64,000 nucleotides of DNA from Exiguobacterium undae DSM 14481 (lineage in GTDB: Bacteria; Bacillota; Bacilli; Exiguobacteriales; Exiguobacteriaceae): NCBI RefSeq assembly GCF_000620805.1, contig NZ_KK211187.1, forward strand, positions 1,211,957 through 1,275,956, read 5' to 3'. Positions within the stretch are counted from its first letter, which is position 1; each line of letters opens with the position of its first letter. Below are positions 49,594 to 58,093 of this stretch, in pieces. The notes below the pieces were generated by a model that saw only the letters and a program-made list of their open reading frames with translations, was not told the origin of the DNA and did no database searches. The position numbers were made by a program, and so were the translations under genes.

Positions 49594-50103
49594 ATGGAAT
49601 GGTTGGAAATCGCAAAAATCGCGAATACACACGGTTTAAAAGGAGAGCTGAAACTCCTCGCTAGTACTGATTTTCCGGAAGAACGTTTCAAAGTCGGGAA
49701 TGAGGTCTATTTGGAGTCGAACGGGACATATACACCGTTTACGATCGGCAGCTACCGCAAGCATAAACAGTTCATCATGGTGACATTCAAAGGTATGCAC
49801 CACATCAATGATGTCGAGAAGTACAAAGGATTGAAGTTGTATGTGCAGCCGGAAGCGTTGCAGGAGCTTGGCGAACATGAGTATTATTACCATGAAATCA
49901 TCGGTTGTACAGTCTTTGACGGAGAAGACGAGATCGGTGTCGTGTCTGAGATTCTGGAAACCGGAGCAAACGACGTCTGGACGATCAAACGTCCCGGGAA
50001 AAAAGATGTCTTGATTCCTTACATCGAACAAGTCGTCGCGTCGATCGACGTCCAAGAAAAACGAATTCAAATCACACCGTTGCCGGGATTAATCGAAGGA
50101 TGA
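49594..50103 (+). CDS. rimM: 16S rRNA processing protein RimM
   Basis: Assists 30S head maturation by binding S19. It has 169 residues: an N-terminal beta-barrel ([24 protein letters not shown]) and a PRC-barrel domain ([22 protein letters not shown], then [21 protein letters not shown]). ATG at 49594 follows GAGGAAG; the GTG at 49585 is too close to that site. It overlaps trmD by four bases. Confidence 0.95.
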   Translation: MEWLEIAKIANTHGLKGELKLLASTDFPEERFKVGNEVYLESNGTYTPFTIGSYRKHKQFIMVTFKGMHHINDVEKYKGLKLYVQPEALQELGEHEYYYHEIIGCTVFDGEDEIGVVSEILETGANDVWTIKRPGKKDVLIPYIEQVVASIDVQEKRIQITPLPGLIEG

Positions 50104-50828
50104 ACATTACGGTCATGACCTTGTTCCCGGAGATGTTCACGGCACTGAATCACTCGATTGTCGCCCGTGCCCAAGAGGAGAAGCGGATCGAGCTGAACTA
50201 TGTCAATTTTCGGGATTATTCCACCAATCGTCATGGTCGGGTCGATGATTCCCCTTATGGCGGCGGAGCCGGTATGTTGCTTACGCCACAACCGATTTTT
50301 GATGCGGTTGCGGCGCTTCCGGAGGCGAAACGACGAATCATCGTCTTGACGCCGACCGGACGCCGGTTTGACCAACGTCTGGCCGAAGAGTGGTCGCAGG
50401 AGAAGGAGCTCGTCTTTCTATGCGGCCATTACGAAGGCTTTGACCAACGGATTCATGACGAGCTCGTGACGGACGAAGTGTCGCTCGGTGACTTTGTCCT
50501 GACGGGCGGGGAACTTGCGGCGATGACGATGATTGATGCCACCGTACGCCTGTTGCCGGATGTCCTTGGGAAATCAGCCAGTCATGAGGATGACTCTTTT
50601 TCAACCGGATTGCTGGAATACCCTCATTACACCCGTCCGGCAAATTTCAGAGGACTGACGGTTCCAGATGTCTTGTTATCCGGCAACCATGCCCGCATTG
50701 AAACATGGCGACGTCAGCAGGCATTGAAGCGAACGCTCGAGCGGCGACCCGATTTACTTGACCAAGTAACCTTGTCAGATGCCGACCGTCGCTATTTACA
50801 GTCAATTTCAGGATTGTCAAACGACTGA
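50100..50828 (+). CDS. trmD: tRNA (guanine-37-N1)-methyltransferase
   Basis: SPOUT-fold methyltransferase that makes m1G37. The 242 residues include [22 protein letters not shown] near residue 46, [12 protein letters not shown] near 110, the trefoil-knot SAM region [15 protein letters not shown] near 131, and the tRNA-binding C-terminus with YPHYTRP and [10 protein letters not shown]. It starts in the rimM stop (ATGA). Confidence 0.97.
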   Translation: MNITVMTLFPEMFTALNHSIVARAQEEKRIELNYVNFRDYSTNRHGRVDDSPYGGGAGMLLTPQPIFDAVAALPEAKRRIIVLTPTGRRFDQRLAEEWSQEKELVFLCGHYEGFDQRIHDELVTDEVSLGDFVLTGGELAAMTMIDATVRLLPDVLGKSASHEDDSFSTGLLEYPHYTRPANFRGLTVPDVLLSGNHARIETWRRQQALKRTLERRPDLLDQVTLSDADRRYLQSISGLSND

Positions 50829-50935
50829 ATCTGTGATAAGTTAAAACATGTGGCAAAAGCCACCTATTAACGATGTTCCGCTGTTGGATGCCAAGGGCAA
50901 ATGAAGATACGAACATTGGTGAAAAAAGGAGAAAT
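50829..50935 (+). promoter_or_regulatory. Candidate rplS (L19) leader region
   Basis: The 112-base trmD-rplS gap contains the hairpin GTGGC/GCCAC (50850-50863) and a purine-rich structured stretch (CGCTGTTGGATGCCAAGGGC). Firmicute rplS genes commonly carry an autoregulatory L19 leader here; the match is by position and general look only. Confidence 0.4.
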
Positions 50936-50940
50936 CATTC

Positions 50941-51294
50941 ATGAACACACAACAATTGTTCCGTGAAATTACACAAGAACAAATCAAGTCAGACGTCCCT
51001 GCATTCCGTCCTGGTGATACAGTCCGCGTCCACGTTAAAGTCGTCGAGGGAACGCGTGAGCGGATCCAGCTTTTCGAAGGCGTAGTCATCAAACGTCACG
51101 GTGGCGGCATCAGCGAAACGTTTACAGTTCGTAAGATTTCTTACGGAGTTGGCGTTGAGCGTGCATTCCCGCTTCACTCACCACGTGTCGCACAAATCGA
51201 AGTCGTTCGTTACGGTAAAGTCCGTCGTGCGAAACTTTACTACCTCCGCAACCTTCGTGGTAAAGCGGCGCGTATTAAAGAAATTCGTCGTTAA
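50941..51294 (+). CDS. rplS: 50S ribosomal protein L19
   Basis: Large-subunit protein of 117 residues at the subunit interface. [50 protein letters not shown] and [17 protein letters not shown] are conserved. AAAAAGGAG lies before the ATG. A terminator follows. Confidence 0.98.
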   Translation: MNTQQLFREITQEQIKSDVPAFRPGDTVRVHVKVVEGTRERIQLFEGVVIKRHGGGISETFTVRKISYGVGVERAFPLHSPRVAQIEVVRYGKVRRAKLYYLRNLRGKAARIKEIRR

Positions 51295-51304
51295 TCATGT
51301 GAAA

Positions 51305-51338
51305 AAGTGGCTTGTCTCCGGACAAGCTTCTTTTTTTT
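51305..51338 (+). terminator. Intrinsic terminator after rplS
   Basis: Stem AAGTGGCTTGTC/GACAAGCTTCTT (two mismatches) with a TCCG loop, followed by a T8 tract. Confidence 0.8.
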
Positions 51339-51356
51339 ATCGTTTATGCGTATACT
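51328..51356 (+). promoter_or_regulatory. Possible lepB promoter
   Basis: TATACT at 51351-51356 is a strong -10 box about 40 bases before the lepB start; the -35 hexamer at 17 bases (TTCTTT) is poor. The same TTCTTT-N17-TATACT pattern occurs before rbgA. Confidence 0.35.
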
Positions 51357-51394
51357 AAGTTTAGGCAAGAGATTGAATTGAAGGAGTGGAACGC

Positions 51395-51934
51395 GTGAAG
51401 GAGTTATTCAGCTGGGTCAAGGCGCTTGTCGTGGCGCTTGTAATTGCGTTCATCATCCGAACGTTTTTATTCGTACCGGTCATCGTAGATGGTGAATCGA
51501 TGATGCCGACGTTACACAATTCGGATCGCATGATCGTCAACAAAGTCCCTTATTACTTTAACGAGCCGGAACGTGGAGATATCGTCGTGTTCCATGCGAC
51601 GGAAACACGCGACTATATCAAACGTGTGATTGCGGTTCCTGGTGATACGATGTACTACAAAGATGACACATTATATGTCAATGATAAAAAAGTCGAGGAA
51701 CCTTATCTCAATGAATTTAAAGCACAAATGAACGGGGTTCCGTTAACAGAAGACTTTACACTGGAAGAAAAAACGGCGCAGACGACTGTACCGAAAGGGA
51801 AAGTGTTTGTAATGGGAGATAATCGTCAAAACTCGAAAGACAGCCGGGACATCGGTTTTGTGGATGAAGACCAAATCGTTGGCACAACGAACTTTGTCTT
51901 TTATCCGTTTAACGATGTGCGGTCAGTGGATTAA
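51395..51934 (+). CDS. lepB: Signal peptidase I
   Basis: Membrane serine protease that removes signal peptides (S26 family, SipS type). With the GTG start at 51395 it has 179 residues: one N-terminal transmembrane helix (about 8-28, ALVVALVIAFIIRTFLF), the nucleophile serine in VDGESMMPTL near residue 38, and the general-base lysine in DYIKRVIAVPGD near 76; MGDNRQNSKDSRDIGFV is box E. AAGGAG at 51381-51386 overlaps the earlier GTG at 51386, so that codon cannot be the start. It sits between rplS and rbgA as a separate transcription unit. Confidence 0.95.
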   Translation: MKELFSWVKALVVALVIAFIIRTFLFVPVIVDGESMMPTLHNSDRMIVNKVPYYFNEPERGDIVVFHATETRDYIKRVIAVPGDTMYYKDDTLYVNDKKVEEPYLNEFKAQMNGVPLTEDFTLEEKTAQTTVPKGKVFVMGDNRQNSKDSRDIGFVDEDQIVGTTNFVFYPFNDVRSVD

Positions 51935-51956
51935 GATAATCATCCTGAAACAGAAG

Positions 51957-51991
51957 AACGAGGTTCACCCTCCGGTGGGCGTCGTTTTTTT
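51957..51991 (+). terminator. Intrinsic terminator after lepB
   Basis: AACGAGGTTCACC pairs with GGTGGGCGTCGTT (one mismatch, two G-U pairs) around CTCC, followed by a T run. Confidence 0.8.
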
Positions 51992-52009
51992 GTTCGTTCT
52001 CAGACAGGG

Positions 52010-52092
52010 TTCTTTTCTTTCGAGAAGTTGCGTATACTAGAAAGTGGATCGTTTCTCTCGAACAGGGAGTGTATCGGTAGTCATCGATACAC
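52010..52092 (+). promoter_or_regulatory. rbgA upstream region: possible promoter and leader hairpin
   Basis: TATACT at 52033-52038 (with weak TTCTTT at 52010-52015) is a candidate promoter. The leader then has a perfect 8-base stem GTGTATCG/CGATACAC (52069-52076, 52085-52092) with no T tract, so it is not a terminator. No gene lies in 51935-52150. Confidence 0.4.
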
Positions 52093-52150
52093 GATAGATC
52101 AATCGTTCATTATTAGCAGTCCAGCAATATGAAAACTTGAGGTGGAAGAT

Positions 52151-53017
52151 ATGACAATACAATGGTTCCCGGGACACATGGCGAAAGCACGCCGTGAAGT
52201 CACGGAAAAATTAAAATTGATTGATGTCGTCATTGAGTTAGTGGATGCCCGCTTACCGATGTCGAGCCGCAATCCGATGGTCGAACAAATCACAGCCGGA
52301 AAACCCCGTTTGATCGTCTTGAATAAATCAGACATGGCAGATGGTCGTCTGACGGAACAATGGATGCAGGCACTGCGTAAAGACGGCGTGGACGTCATCG
52401 CGGTCGATGCGAAACACAATAAAGGACTCGGGCAGATCCATGAAGGTGCCTTGCGTCTGATGAAAGACAAACATGACCGGATGCGGGAAAAAGGTCGGAA
52501 TCCAAGCGCGATTCGGGCCTTGATCATCGGAATTCCGAACGTCGGGAAATCGACGTTGATCAATCGTCTGGCCGGCCGAAACATCGCCATCACCGGAGAC
52601 CGTCCGGGTGTGACAAAACGTCAACAGTGGATCAAGATGAAGACCGGTGAAATGGAATTGCTTGATACACCAGGGATTCTTTGGCCAAAATTCGACGATC
52701 AGCTTGTCGGTTATCGTCTCGCTGCAACAGGAGCGATCAAGGATGATATCTTGAATATTGACGACATTGCCTTATTTGCGATTCGGGAGCTGAAAACACG
52801 TTATCCGGAACAATTAAAAGCGCGTTACCGCTTGAATGAAGTTGCGGGTGAAGCCGTTGATGTACTGGAAGCGATCGGTAAAAACCGCGGATTCGTCACA
52901 AGTGGGTACGTCGACTTTGAGCGGACGAGCGAAATGTTGCTCCATGAGCTGCGGACCGAGAAAATTGGACGAGTTACGCTTGAAACCGTCGAAGAGTGGG
53001 CTACTGTAACCGAATAA
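52151..53017 (+). CDS. rbgA: Ribosome biogenesis GTPase RbgA
   Basis: Circularly permuted GTPase required for late 50S assembly. The 288 residues begin [17 protein letters not shown], identical in pattern to B. subtilis YlqF. G-motifs occur in permuted order: NKSD (G4) near residue 60, P-loop [14 protein letters not shown] near 125, [10 protein letters not shown] (G3) near 173. The C-terminal ANTAR-like helical domain follows. ATG at 52151 has GAGGTGG upstream. Confidence 0.96.
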   Translation: MTIQWFPGHMAKARREVTEKLKLIDVVIELVDARLPMSSRNPMVEQITAGKPRLIVLNKSDMADGRLTEQWMQALRKDGVDVIAVDAKHNKGLGQIHEGALRLMKDKHDRMREKGRNPSAIRALIIGIPNVGKSTLINRLAGRNIAITGDRPGVTKRQQWIKMKTGEMELLDTPGILWPKFDDQLVGYRLAATGAIKDDILNIDDIALFAIRELKTRYPEQLKARYRLNEVAGEAVDVLEAIGKNRGFVTSGYVDFERTSEMLLHELRTEKIGRVTLETVEEWATVTE

Positions 53018-53020
53018 GAC

Positions 53021-53058
53021 AGGCTTGGGTTTCTCTAAGGAGAATTCCAAGCTTTTTT
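53021..53058 (+). terminator. Intrinsic terminator between rbgA and rnhB
   Basis: AGGCTTGG pairs with CCAAGCTT, with an inner TTCTC/GAGAA stem, followed by TTTTTT. Confidence 0.8.
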
Positions 53059-53075
53059 CAAAAAGGAGACACGTC

Positions 53076-53828
53076 ATGAACATCCAAGAATTAAAAATAC
53101 ACTTAGCAAACGTTTCCTGCAGTGAGCTGGAAGAATGGAAAGTGCGGCTCGGCGACGATTCACGAAAAGGAGTCATCACCGCCCTTAAACAAGCGGAACG
53201 ACGATTGGAGCGTGAAGAACAGCAACGCTTCCACTTTCAAGAACGGTCGTCTTTTGAAGAGCAGTACCGCGAGCAAGGATACACGCGGATTGCCGGTGTC
53301 GATGAGGTCGGACGGGGACCGCTGGCAGGTCCAGTCGTGGCGGCAGCTGTCATTTTACCGGTTGATTTTTACCATCCGGGTCTGACCGACTCGAAACAAA
53401 TGTCGAAAAAACAACGGCTCGCTGCCTATCAACACATTCAGGAAGTCGCAGAAGTCGCAATCGGCATCATCGAACCGGAAGAGATCGACCGGATCAATAT
53501 CTATCAGGCATCGAAACAAGCGATGCAACAAGCCGTCTCGACGTTGCAGCCGGAAGCCTTGTTGGTGGATGCGATGGAACTGAACGTCGAGATTCCGCAG
53601 CTGTCCTTGATCAAAGGCGATGCCCGCAGTATCTCGATCGCAGCCGCGAGTGTCATTGCGAAAGAAACACGGGATACGATGATGGAACAGTACGCCCGAC
53701 TGTATCCGGAGTATGGTTTTGAACAACATGCGGGGTACGGAACAGCACAACATTTACGCGCACTTGACACTGTAGGCGTGACCCCGATTCATCGGAAAAC
53801 ATTTAAGCCGGTCTTGGACCGACTCTAG
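53076..53828 (+). CDS. rnhB: Ribonuclease HII
   Basis: Removes RNA from RNA-DNA hybrids and misincorporated ribonucleotides. The 250 residues have a 70-residue N-terminal extension typical of Bacillales RNase HII, then IAGVDEVGRGPLAGPVVAA (catalytic Asp-Glu), LTDSKQMSKKQR, LVDAMEL and SIAAASVIAKETRD. ATG at 53076 follows AAAAGGAGA; the longer frame to 53025 crosses the terminator. Confidence 0.96.
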   Translation: MNIQELKIHLANVSCSELEEWKVRLGDDSRKGVITALKQAERRLEREEQQRFHFQERSSFEEQYREQGYTRIAGVDEVGRGPLAGPVVAAAVILPVDFYHPGLTDSKQMSKKQRLAAYQHIQEVAEVAIGIIEPEEIDRINIYQASKQAMQQAVSTLQPEALLVDAMELNVEIPQLSLIKGDARSISIAAASVIAKETRDTMMEQYARLYPEYGFEQHAGYGTAQHLRALDTVGVTPIHRKTFKPVLDRL

Positions 53829-53841
53829 GAGGTGAGTGGTC

Positions 53842-54720
53842 GTGCAGATTGAACATCGTGCCTTACTGCCGTTCAAGATCATTGATGCGTCCAATCAACC
53901 GTTGCGTGAAGGGGCGAATGTCATCGGGAAAGTGTTGAAGTTATTACCCGACGGTTTGATGGAGCTGCAAGTCGGTCAACGCGTTTTGACAGCCGGAACG
54001 ACAGCGGAGCTCAAGGAAGGAGCGACCTATCGGTTCACCGTCACCAGTGCCGAAGGACAACCGGTCCTGAAAATCGTGTCGCAGGAAATGGCGTCGCCGA
54101 AAACGGTCACGTTGCCCGTGTTTGACCGTCTCGGACAATTTTTGACAGAACCGGTTCCGCAAACGACACGGGATCTTTTGCAACAACTTGGTCAAAAGGT
54201 CATGGAAGGATCAGGACCTGCCTTTAAGCAAGCCATCATCGAACTGGTACAATTGGCGCGCAGTGCGGACGGGACGACGGAGGGACAACTCGACCGGAAA
54301 ACGAGTGATCAGGTACTCGCGCAACAGGTCATGCAGGCGACAAATGAGACGGGGCGCGGTGTTTTTTTGTTTCACTTACCACAGTTCGGTCCGTTTGAAG
54401 AAGTGGATTTGACGATGGAGGCACCGTTTGACCAAAAAGAGTTTAACCCGGATCATGCACGCATTGCCTTTTACTTAAAACTGCCTCAGCTCGGAGAAAT
54501 TGCCCTCGATCTGTTAATCACGGACCGGAAAATCGCGATTTCTGTTTTCCATCCGGACGAACGGGTTGCAGCCTTCATGGCGCATTACCAACCCGCGATC
54601 GAACAACGTCTGCAGGAGCAAGGATATGAATTGATCCGCTTTGAACAAGTGGAAGCGGTGAAAGAACGGATTTCCTTTCAACCGACGAACCGTGACGGAA
54701 GGGTGGATTATCAGATATGA
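53842..54720 (+). CDS. FliK-like C-terminal (hook-length-control) domain protein, YlqG-type
   Basis: Function unknown. The 292-residue protein has a region of about 190 residues with beta-strand character and a C-terminal segment (about 210-290; ARIAFYLKLPQLGEIALDLLITDRK...EQRLQEQGYELIRFEQVE) that resembles the C-terminal substrate-specificity domain of flagellar FliK (Flg_hook). GTG at 53842 is preferred because AGGAGG (53827-53832) is 9 bases upstream; the GTG at 53836 touches it. It overlaps by four bases a gene resembling the FlhB cytoplasmic domain, so the two mimic the FliK-FlhB pair, away from flagellar genes. In B. subtilis ylqG-ylqH occupies the same place. Confidence 0.75.
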   Translation: MQIEHRALLPFKIIDASNQPLREGANVIGKVLKLLPDGLMELQVGQRVLTAGTTAELKEGATYRFTVTSAEGQPVLKIVSQEMASPKTVTLPVFDRLGQFLTEPVPQTTRDLLQQLGQKVMEGSGPAFKQAIIELVQLARSADGTTEGQLDRKTSDQVLAQQVMQATNETGRGVFLFHLPQFGPFEEVDLTMEAPFDQKEFNPDHARIAFYLKLPQLGEIALDLLITDRKIAISVFHPDERVAAFMAHYQPAIEQRLQEQGYELIRFEQVEAVKERISFQPTNRDGRVDYQI

Positions 54721-54977
54721 AAAAAGCCATCGCGTTATCCTACGAAGAACAGATGCAAGCGCCTAAAGTCGTTGCCAAAGGTTCGGAACGGGTTGCCGAA
54801 CGGATTCTCGAGGAAGCGTTGCAACACGGGATTCCGATTCGCCAAGATGAGACGCTGATCACCTTACTCGATGCCGTCCAAGTATCGGAACAAATCCCCA
54901 ACGAATTGTATGGGGTCATCGCCGAGTTGTTTGCCTTTTTATATCAGCTTGACCAAACCGGAATTTCGAAGAAATAA
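54717..54977 (+). CDS. FlhB cytoplasmic-domain homologue, YlqH-type
   Basis: An 86-residue soluble protein resembling the C-terminal domain of the flagellar export switch FlhB ([29 protein letters not shown], then [20 protein letters not shown]). It lacks the membrane part and the NPTH autocleavage sequence of true FlhB. It starts in the stop codon of the FliK-like gene. Its role is unknown; the conserved pairing suggests an interaction between the two products. Confidence 0.85.
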   Translation: MKKAIALSYEEQMQAPKVVAKGSERVAERILEEALQHGIPIRQDETLITLLDAVQVSEQIPNELYGVIAELFAFLYQLDQTGISKK

Positions 54978-54997
54978 ATGCTTTCGGTCGATAACGA

Positions 54998-55026
54998 TAG
55001 ACAGCGCTTCCAATTTTAACTACAAT
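54998..55026 (+). promoter_or_regulatory. sucCD promoter
   Basis: TAGACA (54998-55003) and TACAAT (55021-55026) are 17 bases apart, each one mismatch from consensus, about 40 bases before sucC. Confidence 0.7.
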
Positions 55027-55065
55027 GAAAGAGCCGAAACTAAAGGGGTTAAGGGGGATTTTTTC

Positions 55066-56226
55066 ATGAATGTACATGAATATCAGGCAAAAGAGTTACT
55101 TCGTTCATACGGTGTACCCGTTCCGAACGGAATTGCGGCATTTACAGTCGAAGAGGCAGTCGATGCAGCGGAACAATTGTCAGGTCCGATCAAAGTCGTA
55201 AAAGCACAGATTCACGCAGGGGGTCGCGGTAAAGCCGGTGGTGTTAAATTGGCGAAATCGCAAGAAGAAGTGAAGGAATATGCGACAGAGTTACTCGGCA
55301 AAACACTCGTCACGCATCAAACAGGTCCAGAAGGTAAAGTCATTCAACGTCTTCTTGTAGAAGAAGGATGCGCCATCGATAAAGAATACTATCTCGGGAT
55401 TGTCCTTGACCGTGTAACAGGACGGGTCGTCATCATGGGTTCAAGTGAAGGCGGAATGGACATCGAAGAAGTGGCGGAAGCGACTCCGGAAAAAATCATC
55501 AAAGAAGTGGTGGATCCGGCAGTAGGTCTTCAAGCGTTCCAAGCCCGTAAACTCGCATTTGCGATGGGTGTTCCGGTTAAACTCGTCAACAAGTTCGTCG
55601 GCATGGTCACGAAGCTGTATACGTTCTTCGTCGACAAGGATTGTTCAATCGCTGAAATCAATCCGCTTGTCACAACAAAAGATGGGGATGTATTGGCTCT
55701 TGATGCCAAGCTCAACTTTGATTCAAATGCACTGTACCGTCATCCGGACGTCGTCGCACTGCGTGACGAAACGGAAGAAGATCCGCGTGAAGTCGAAGCT
55801 TCTAAAAATGACTTAAACTACATCGCGCTCGACGGCAATATCGGATGTCTTGTCAACGGTGCGGGACTCGCAATGGCAACGATGGATATCATCAAACACT
55901 TCAGCGGGGACCCGGCAAACTTCCTCGATGTCGGCGGTGGCGCGACAAAAGAGAAAGTAACGGAAGCCTTCAAACTGATTTTGTCAGATGAAAACGTCAA
56001 AGGAATTTTTGTTAACATCTTTGGTGGAATCATGAAGTGTGACGTCATTGCAGAGGGTATCGTGGCCGCGACAAAAGAAGTCGGCTTAGAATTGCCGCTT
56101 GTCGTCCGTCTTGAAGGAACAAACGTCGATGCCGGAAAACAAATTCTCAAAGATTCAGGTCTAGCGATTACAGCAGCTACATCAATGGCAGACGGCGCAG
56201 AAAAAATTGCTGCGCTCGTGAAGTAA
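55066..56226 (+). CDS. sucC: Succinyl-CoA synthetase, beta subunit
   Basis: ADP-forming TCA-cycle enzyme subunit with an ATP-grasp fold. The 386 residues begin [39 protein letters not shown] near residue 45 and the P-loop-like [15 protein letters not shown] near 260, and [13 protein letters not shown] near 320, are conserved. GGGGGA precedes the ATG at 55066; the frame to 54871 overlaps the upstream gene. sucD follows after 13 bases. Confidence 0.97.
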   Translation: MNVHEYQAKELLRSYGVPVPNGIAAFTVEEAVDAAEQLSGPIKVVKAQIHAGGRGKAGGVKLAKSQEEVKEYATELLGKTLVTHQTGPEGKVIQRLLVEEGCAIDKEYYLGIVLDRVTGRVVIMGSSEGGMDIEEVAEATPEKIIKEVVDPAVGLQAFQARKLAFAMGVPVKLVNKFVGMVTKLYTFFVDKDCSIAEINPLVTTKDGDVLALDAKLNFDSNALYRHPDVVALRDETEEDPREVEASKNDLNYIALDGNIGCLVNGAGLAMATMDIIKHFSGDPANFLDVGGGATKEKVTEAFKLILSDENVKGIFVNIFGGIMKCDVIAEGIVAATKEVGLELPLVVRLEGTNVDAGKQILKDSGLAITAATSMADGAEKIAALVK

Positions 56227-56239
56227 GGGGGAGCTAAGG

Positions 56240-57154
56240 ATGAGTATTTGGGTAAATGAATCAACAAAAGTCATCATTCAAGGAATTACAGGGAATCAAG
56301 GGATGTTCCACGGGGAACAGATGATTGATTACGGAACAAACCTCGTCGGTGGTGTCACACCAGGTAAGGGTGGAACGGAAGTATTAGGTGTACCCGTGTT
56401 TGATACAGTCGCTCAAGCGGTTGAAAAAACAGGTGCTAATGCTTCCATCATCTACGTACCGCCTGCATTCGCAGCGGATGCAATCATGGAGGCAGCAGAT
56501 GCCAATATCGCATTGATCATCTGTATCACAGAAGGTATTCCGGTACTTGACATGGTCAAAGTGAAACGTTACTTGGGCGGGAAACCGGTCCGGTTGATCG
56601 GACCAAACTGTCCGGGTGTCATCACGCCGGGCGTGGCGAAACTCGGAATCATGCCGGGATATATCCACACACCGGGTCATGTCGGAATCGTGTCGCGTTC
56701 TGGAACGTTGACGTACGAAGCGGTGCATCAATTAACGACAGCAGGAATTGGTCAATCAACAGCTGTCGGTATTGGTGGCGATCCCGTCAACGGAACGGAC
56801 TTCATCGATACGCTTCAAGCGTTTAATGAAGATCCGGACACAAAAGCCGTCATCATGCTTGGTGAAATCGGTGGAACGGCGGAAGAAGAAGCGGCGGAGT
56901 GGGTCAAAGCCAATATGACGAAGCCGGTCATCGGATTCATCGGCGGACAGACTGCGCCTGAAGGCAAACGGATGGGTCATGCCGGTGCTATCATTTCAGG
57001 TGGTAAAGGAACAGCTGCTGAAAAAATCAAAACCCTTCGTGCGAATGGCATCGAAGTGGCAGAAACACCAGCGATCATTGGTGAGACATTGATTCGTGTC
57101 ATCAAAGAAGCCGGAATTTATGATGAATGTGTCACAGGTTCAACAGTAAAATAA
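56240..57154 (+). CDS. sucD: Succinyl-CoA synthetase, alpha subunit
   Basis: CoA-binding subunit that carries the phosphohistidine. The 304 residues have the CoA-binding Rossmann motif [19 protein letters not shown] near residue 14, [12 protein letters not shown] near 123, and the active-site histidine in [16 protein letters not shown] near 247. AGGGGGAG precedes the ATG. A terminator follows. Confidence 0.97.
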   Translation: MSIWVNESTKVIIQGITGNQGMFHGEQMIDYGTNLVGGVTPGKGGTEVLGVPVFDTVAQAVEKTGANASIIYVPPAFAADAIMEAADANIALIICITEGIPVLDMVKVKRYLGGKPVRLIGPNCPGVITPGVAKLGIMPGYIHTPGHVGIVSRSGTLTYEAVHQLTTAGIGQSTAVGIGGDPVNGTDFIDTLQAFNEDPDTKAVIMLGEIGGTAEEEAAEWVKANMTKPVIGFIGGQTAPEGKRMGHAGAIISGGKGTAAEKIKTLRANGIEVAETPAIIGETLIRVIKEAGIYDECVTGSTVK

Positions 57155-57163
57155 AAAAGATGA

Positions 57164-57198
57164 TGGCTGTCCTGATGAAATCAGGACGGCTTTCTTCT
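57164..57198 (+). terminator. Intrinsic terminator after sucD
   Basis: GCTGTCCTGAT pairs with ATCAGGACGGC (one G-U) around GAA; the T tract TTTCTTCT is imperfect. Confidence 0.7.
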
Positions 57199-57218
57199 AT
57201 ATAAAAGGAGCCTCTTGG

Positions 57219-58046
57219 ATGAACAGAGAACTGTATGCACGTTTTGCGACTTGCCGCGTTCCGTATTCACTCGTTGTCTTGATCGAGCAGTATGGTCTTT
57301 TGCCTGCAGAAGACTTACCGGTCGCAAAAGCCGTTAAACATCGCTACCAACAAGCCTTACGATTGGATCAGGTCCCAACGAACCTCCTTGTTCCGGGTGA
57401 TCCTCATTTTCCGCTTCAGTTGCTCCAGATTCCCCATCCCGTCTATGGCTTGTTTTATCAAGGGGATTCGTCCCTTCTACAGCAACCGATGATCGGTATC
57501 ATCGGAAGCCGGAATCCGTCCACCACTCATGAAAAACGTCTCTCTTTTCTTCAACCCTTTTTTAAACCGCCATTCGTTACCGTCTCCGGTGGAGCTCTCG
57601 GCATCGATTCGCTTGTCCATCGCCTTTCCCTGAAACATCACCAAGCAACAATTGCTGTCATGGCAAGCGGCTTCGAGACCCTTTATCCGGCACAACACCT
57701 TCCTTTATTTCAACGCATCCAACAATCCGGACTACTCCTGTCCGAATATCCACCTTCCACACCTATTCGAAAATATCACTTCTTAGAACGGAACCGTATC
57801 ATTTCCGGTCTGTCTTCCAGCTTGATCATCGTCGAAGCAGCACAGAAAAGCGGTACGATGAATACAGCCGGTCATGCACTCGAACAGGGCAAAGACGTGT
57901 ATTGCCTGCCGGGATGTCCAATAGAAAAAAACTTTCAAGGAACAAATCAATTGATTGCTGAAGGCGCCATTCCACTGTTAAATCCTGAAGAAGTTTCAAA
58001 AAGTATCTTGATGAACGTTGACAAATGGGAATCGAGACTACTATGA
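57219..58046 (+). CDS. dprA: DNA processing protein DprA
   Basis: Binds incoming single-stranded DNA and loads RecA during natural transformation. The 275 residues have the extended Rossmann fold: GIIGSRNPST near residue 95, VSGGALGIDSLVHR near 127, YPAQHLPLFQRI and ERNRIISGLSSSLIIVEAAQKSGTMNTAGHALEQGKDVY near 190-225. There is no clear C-terminal winged-helix domain. AAAGGAG precedes the ATG. Position before topA is conserved in Bacillales. Confidence 0.95.
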   Translation: MNRELYARFATCRVPYSLVVLIEQYGLLPAEDLPVAKAVKHRYQQALRLDQVPTNLLVPGDPHFPLQLLQIPHPVYGLFYQGDSSLLQQPMIGIIGSRNPSTTHEKRLSFLQPFFKPPFVTVSGGALGIDSLVHRLSLKHHQATIAVMASGFETLYPAQHLPLFQRIQQSGLLLSEYPPSTPIRKYHFLERNRIISGLSSSLIIVEAAQKSGTMNTAGHALEQGKDVYCLPGCPIEKNFQGTNQLIAEGAIPLLNPEEVSKSILMNVDKWESRLL

Positions 58047-58093
58047 TAAGTGAGATTAAAATACGAGTACGCCTCTAATAGGGAGCGATTGCA

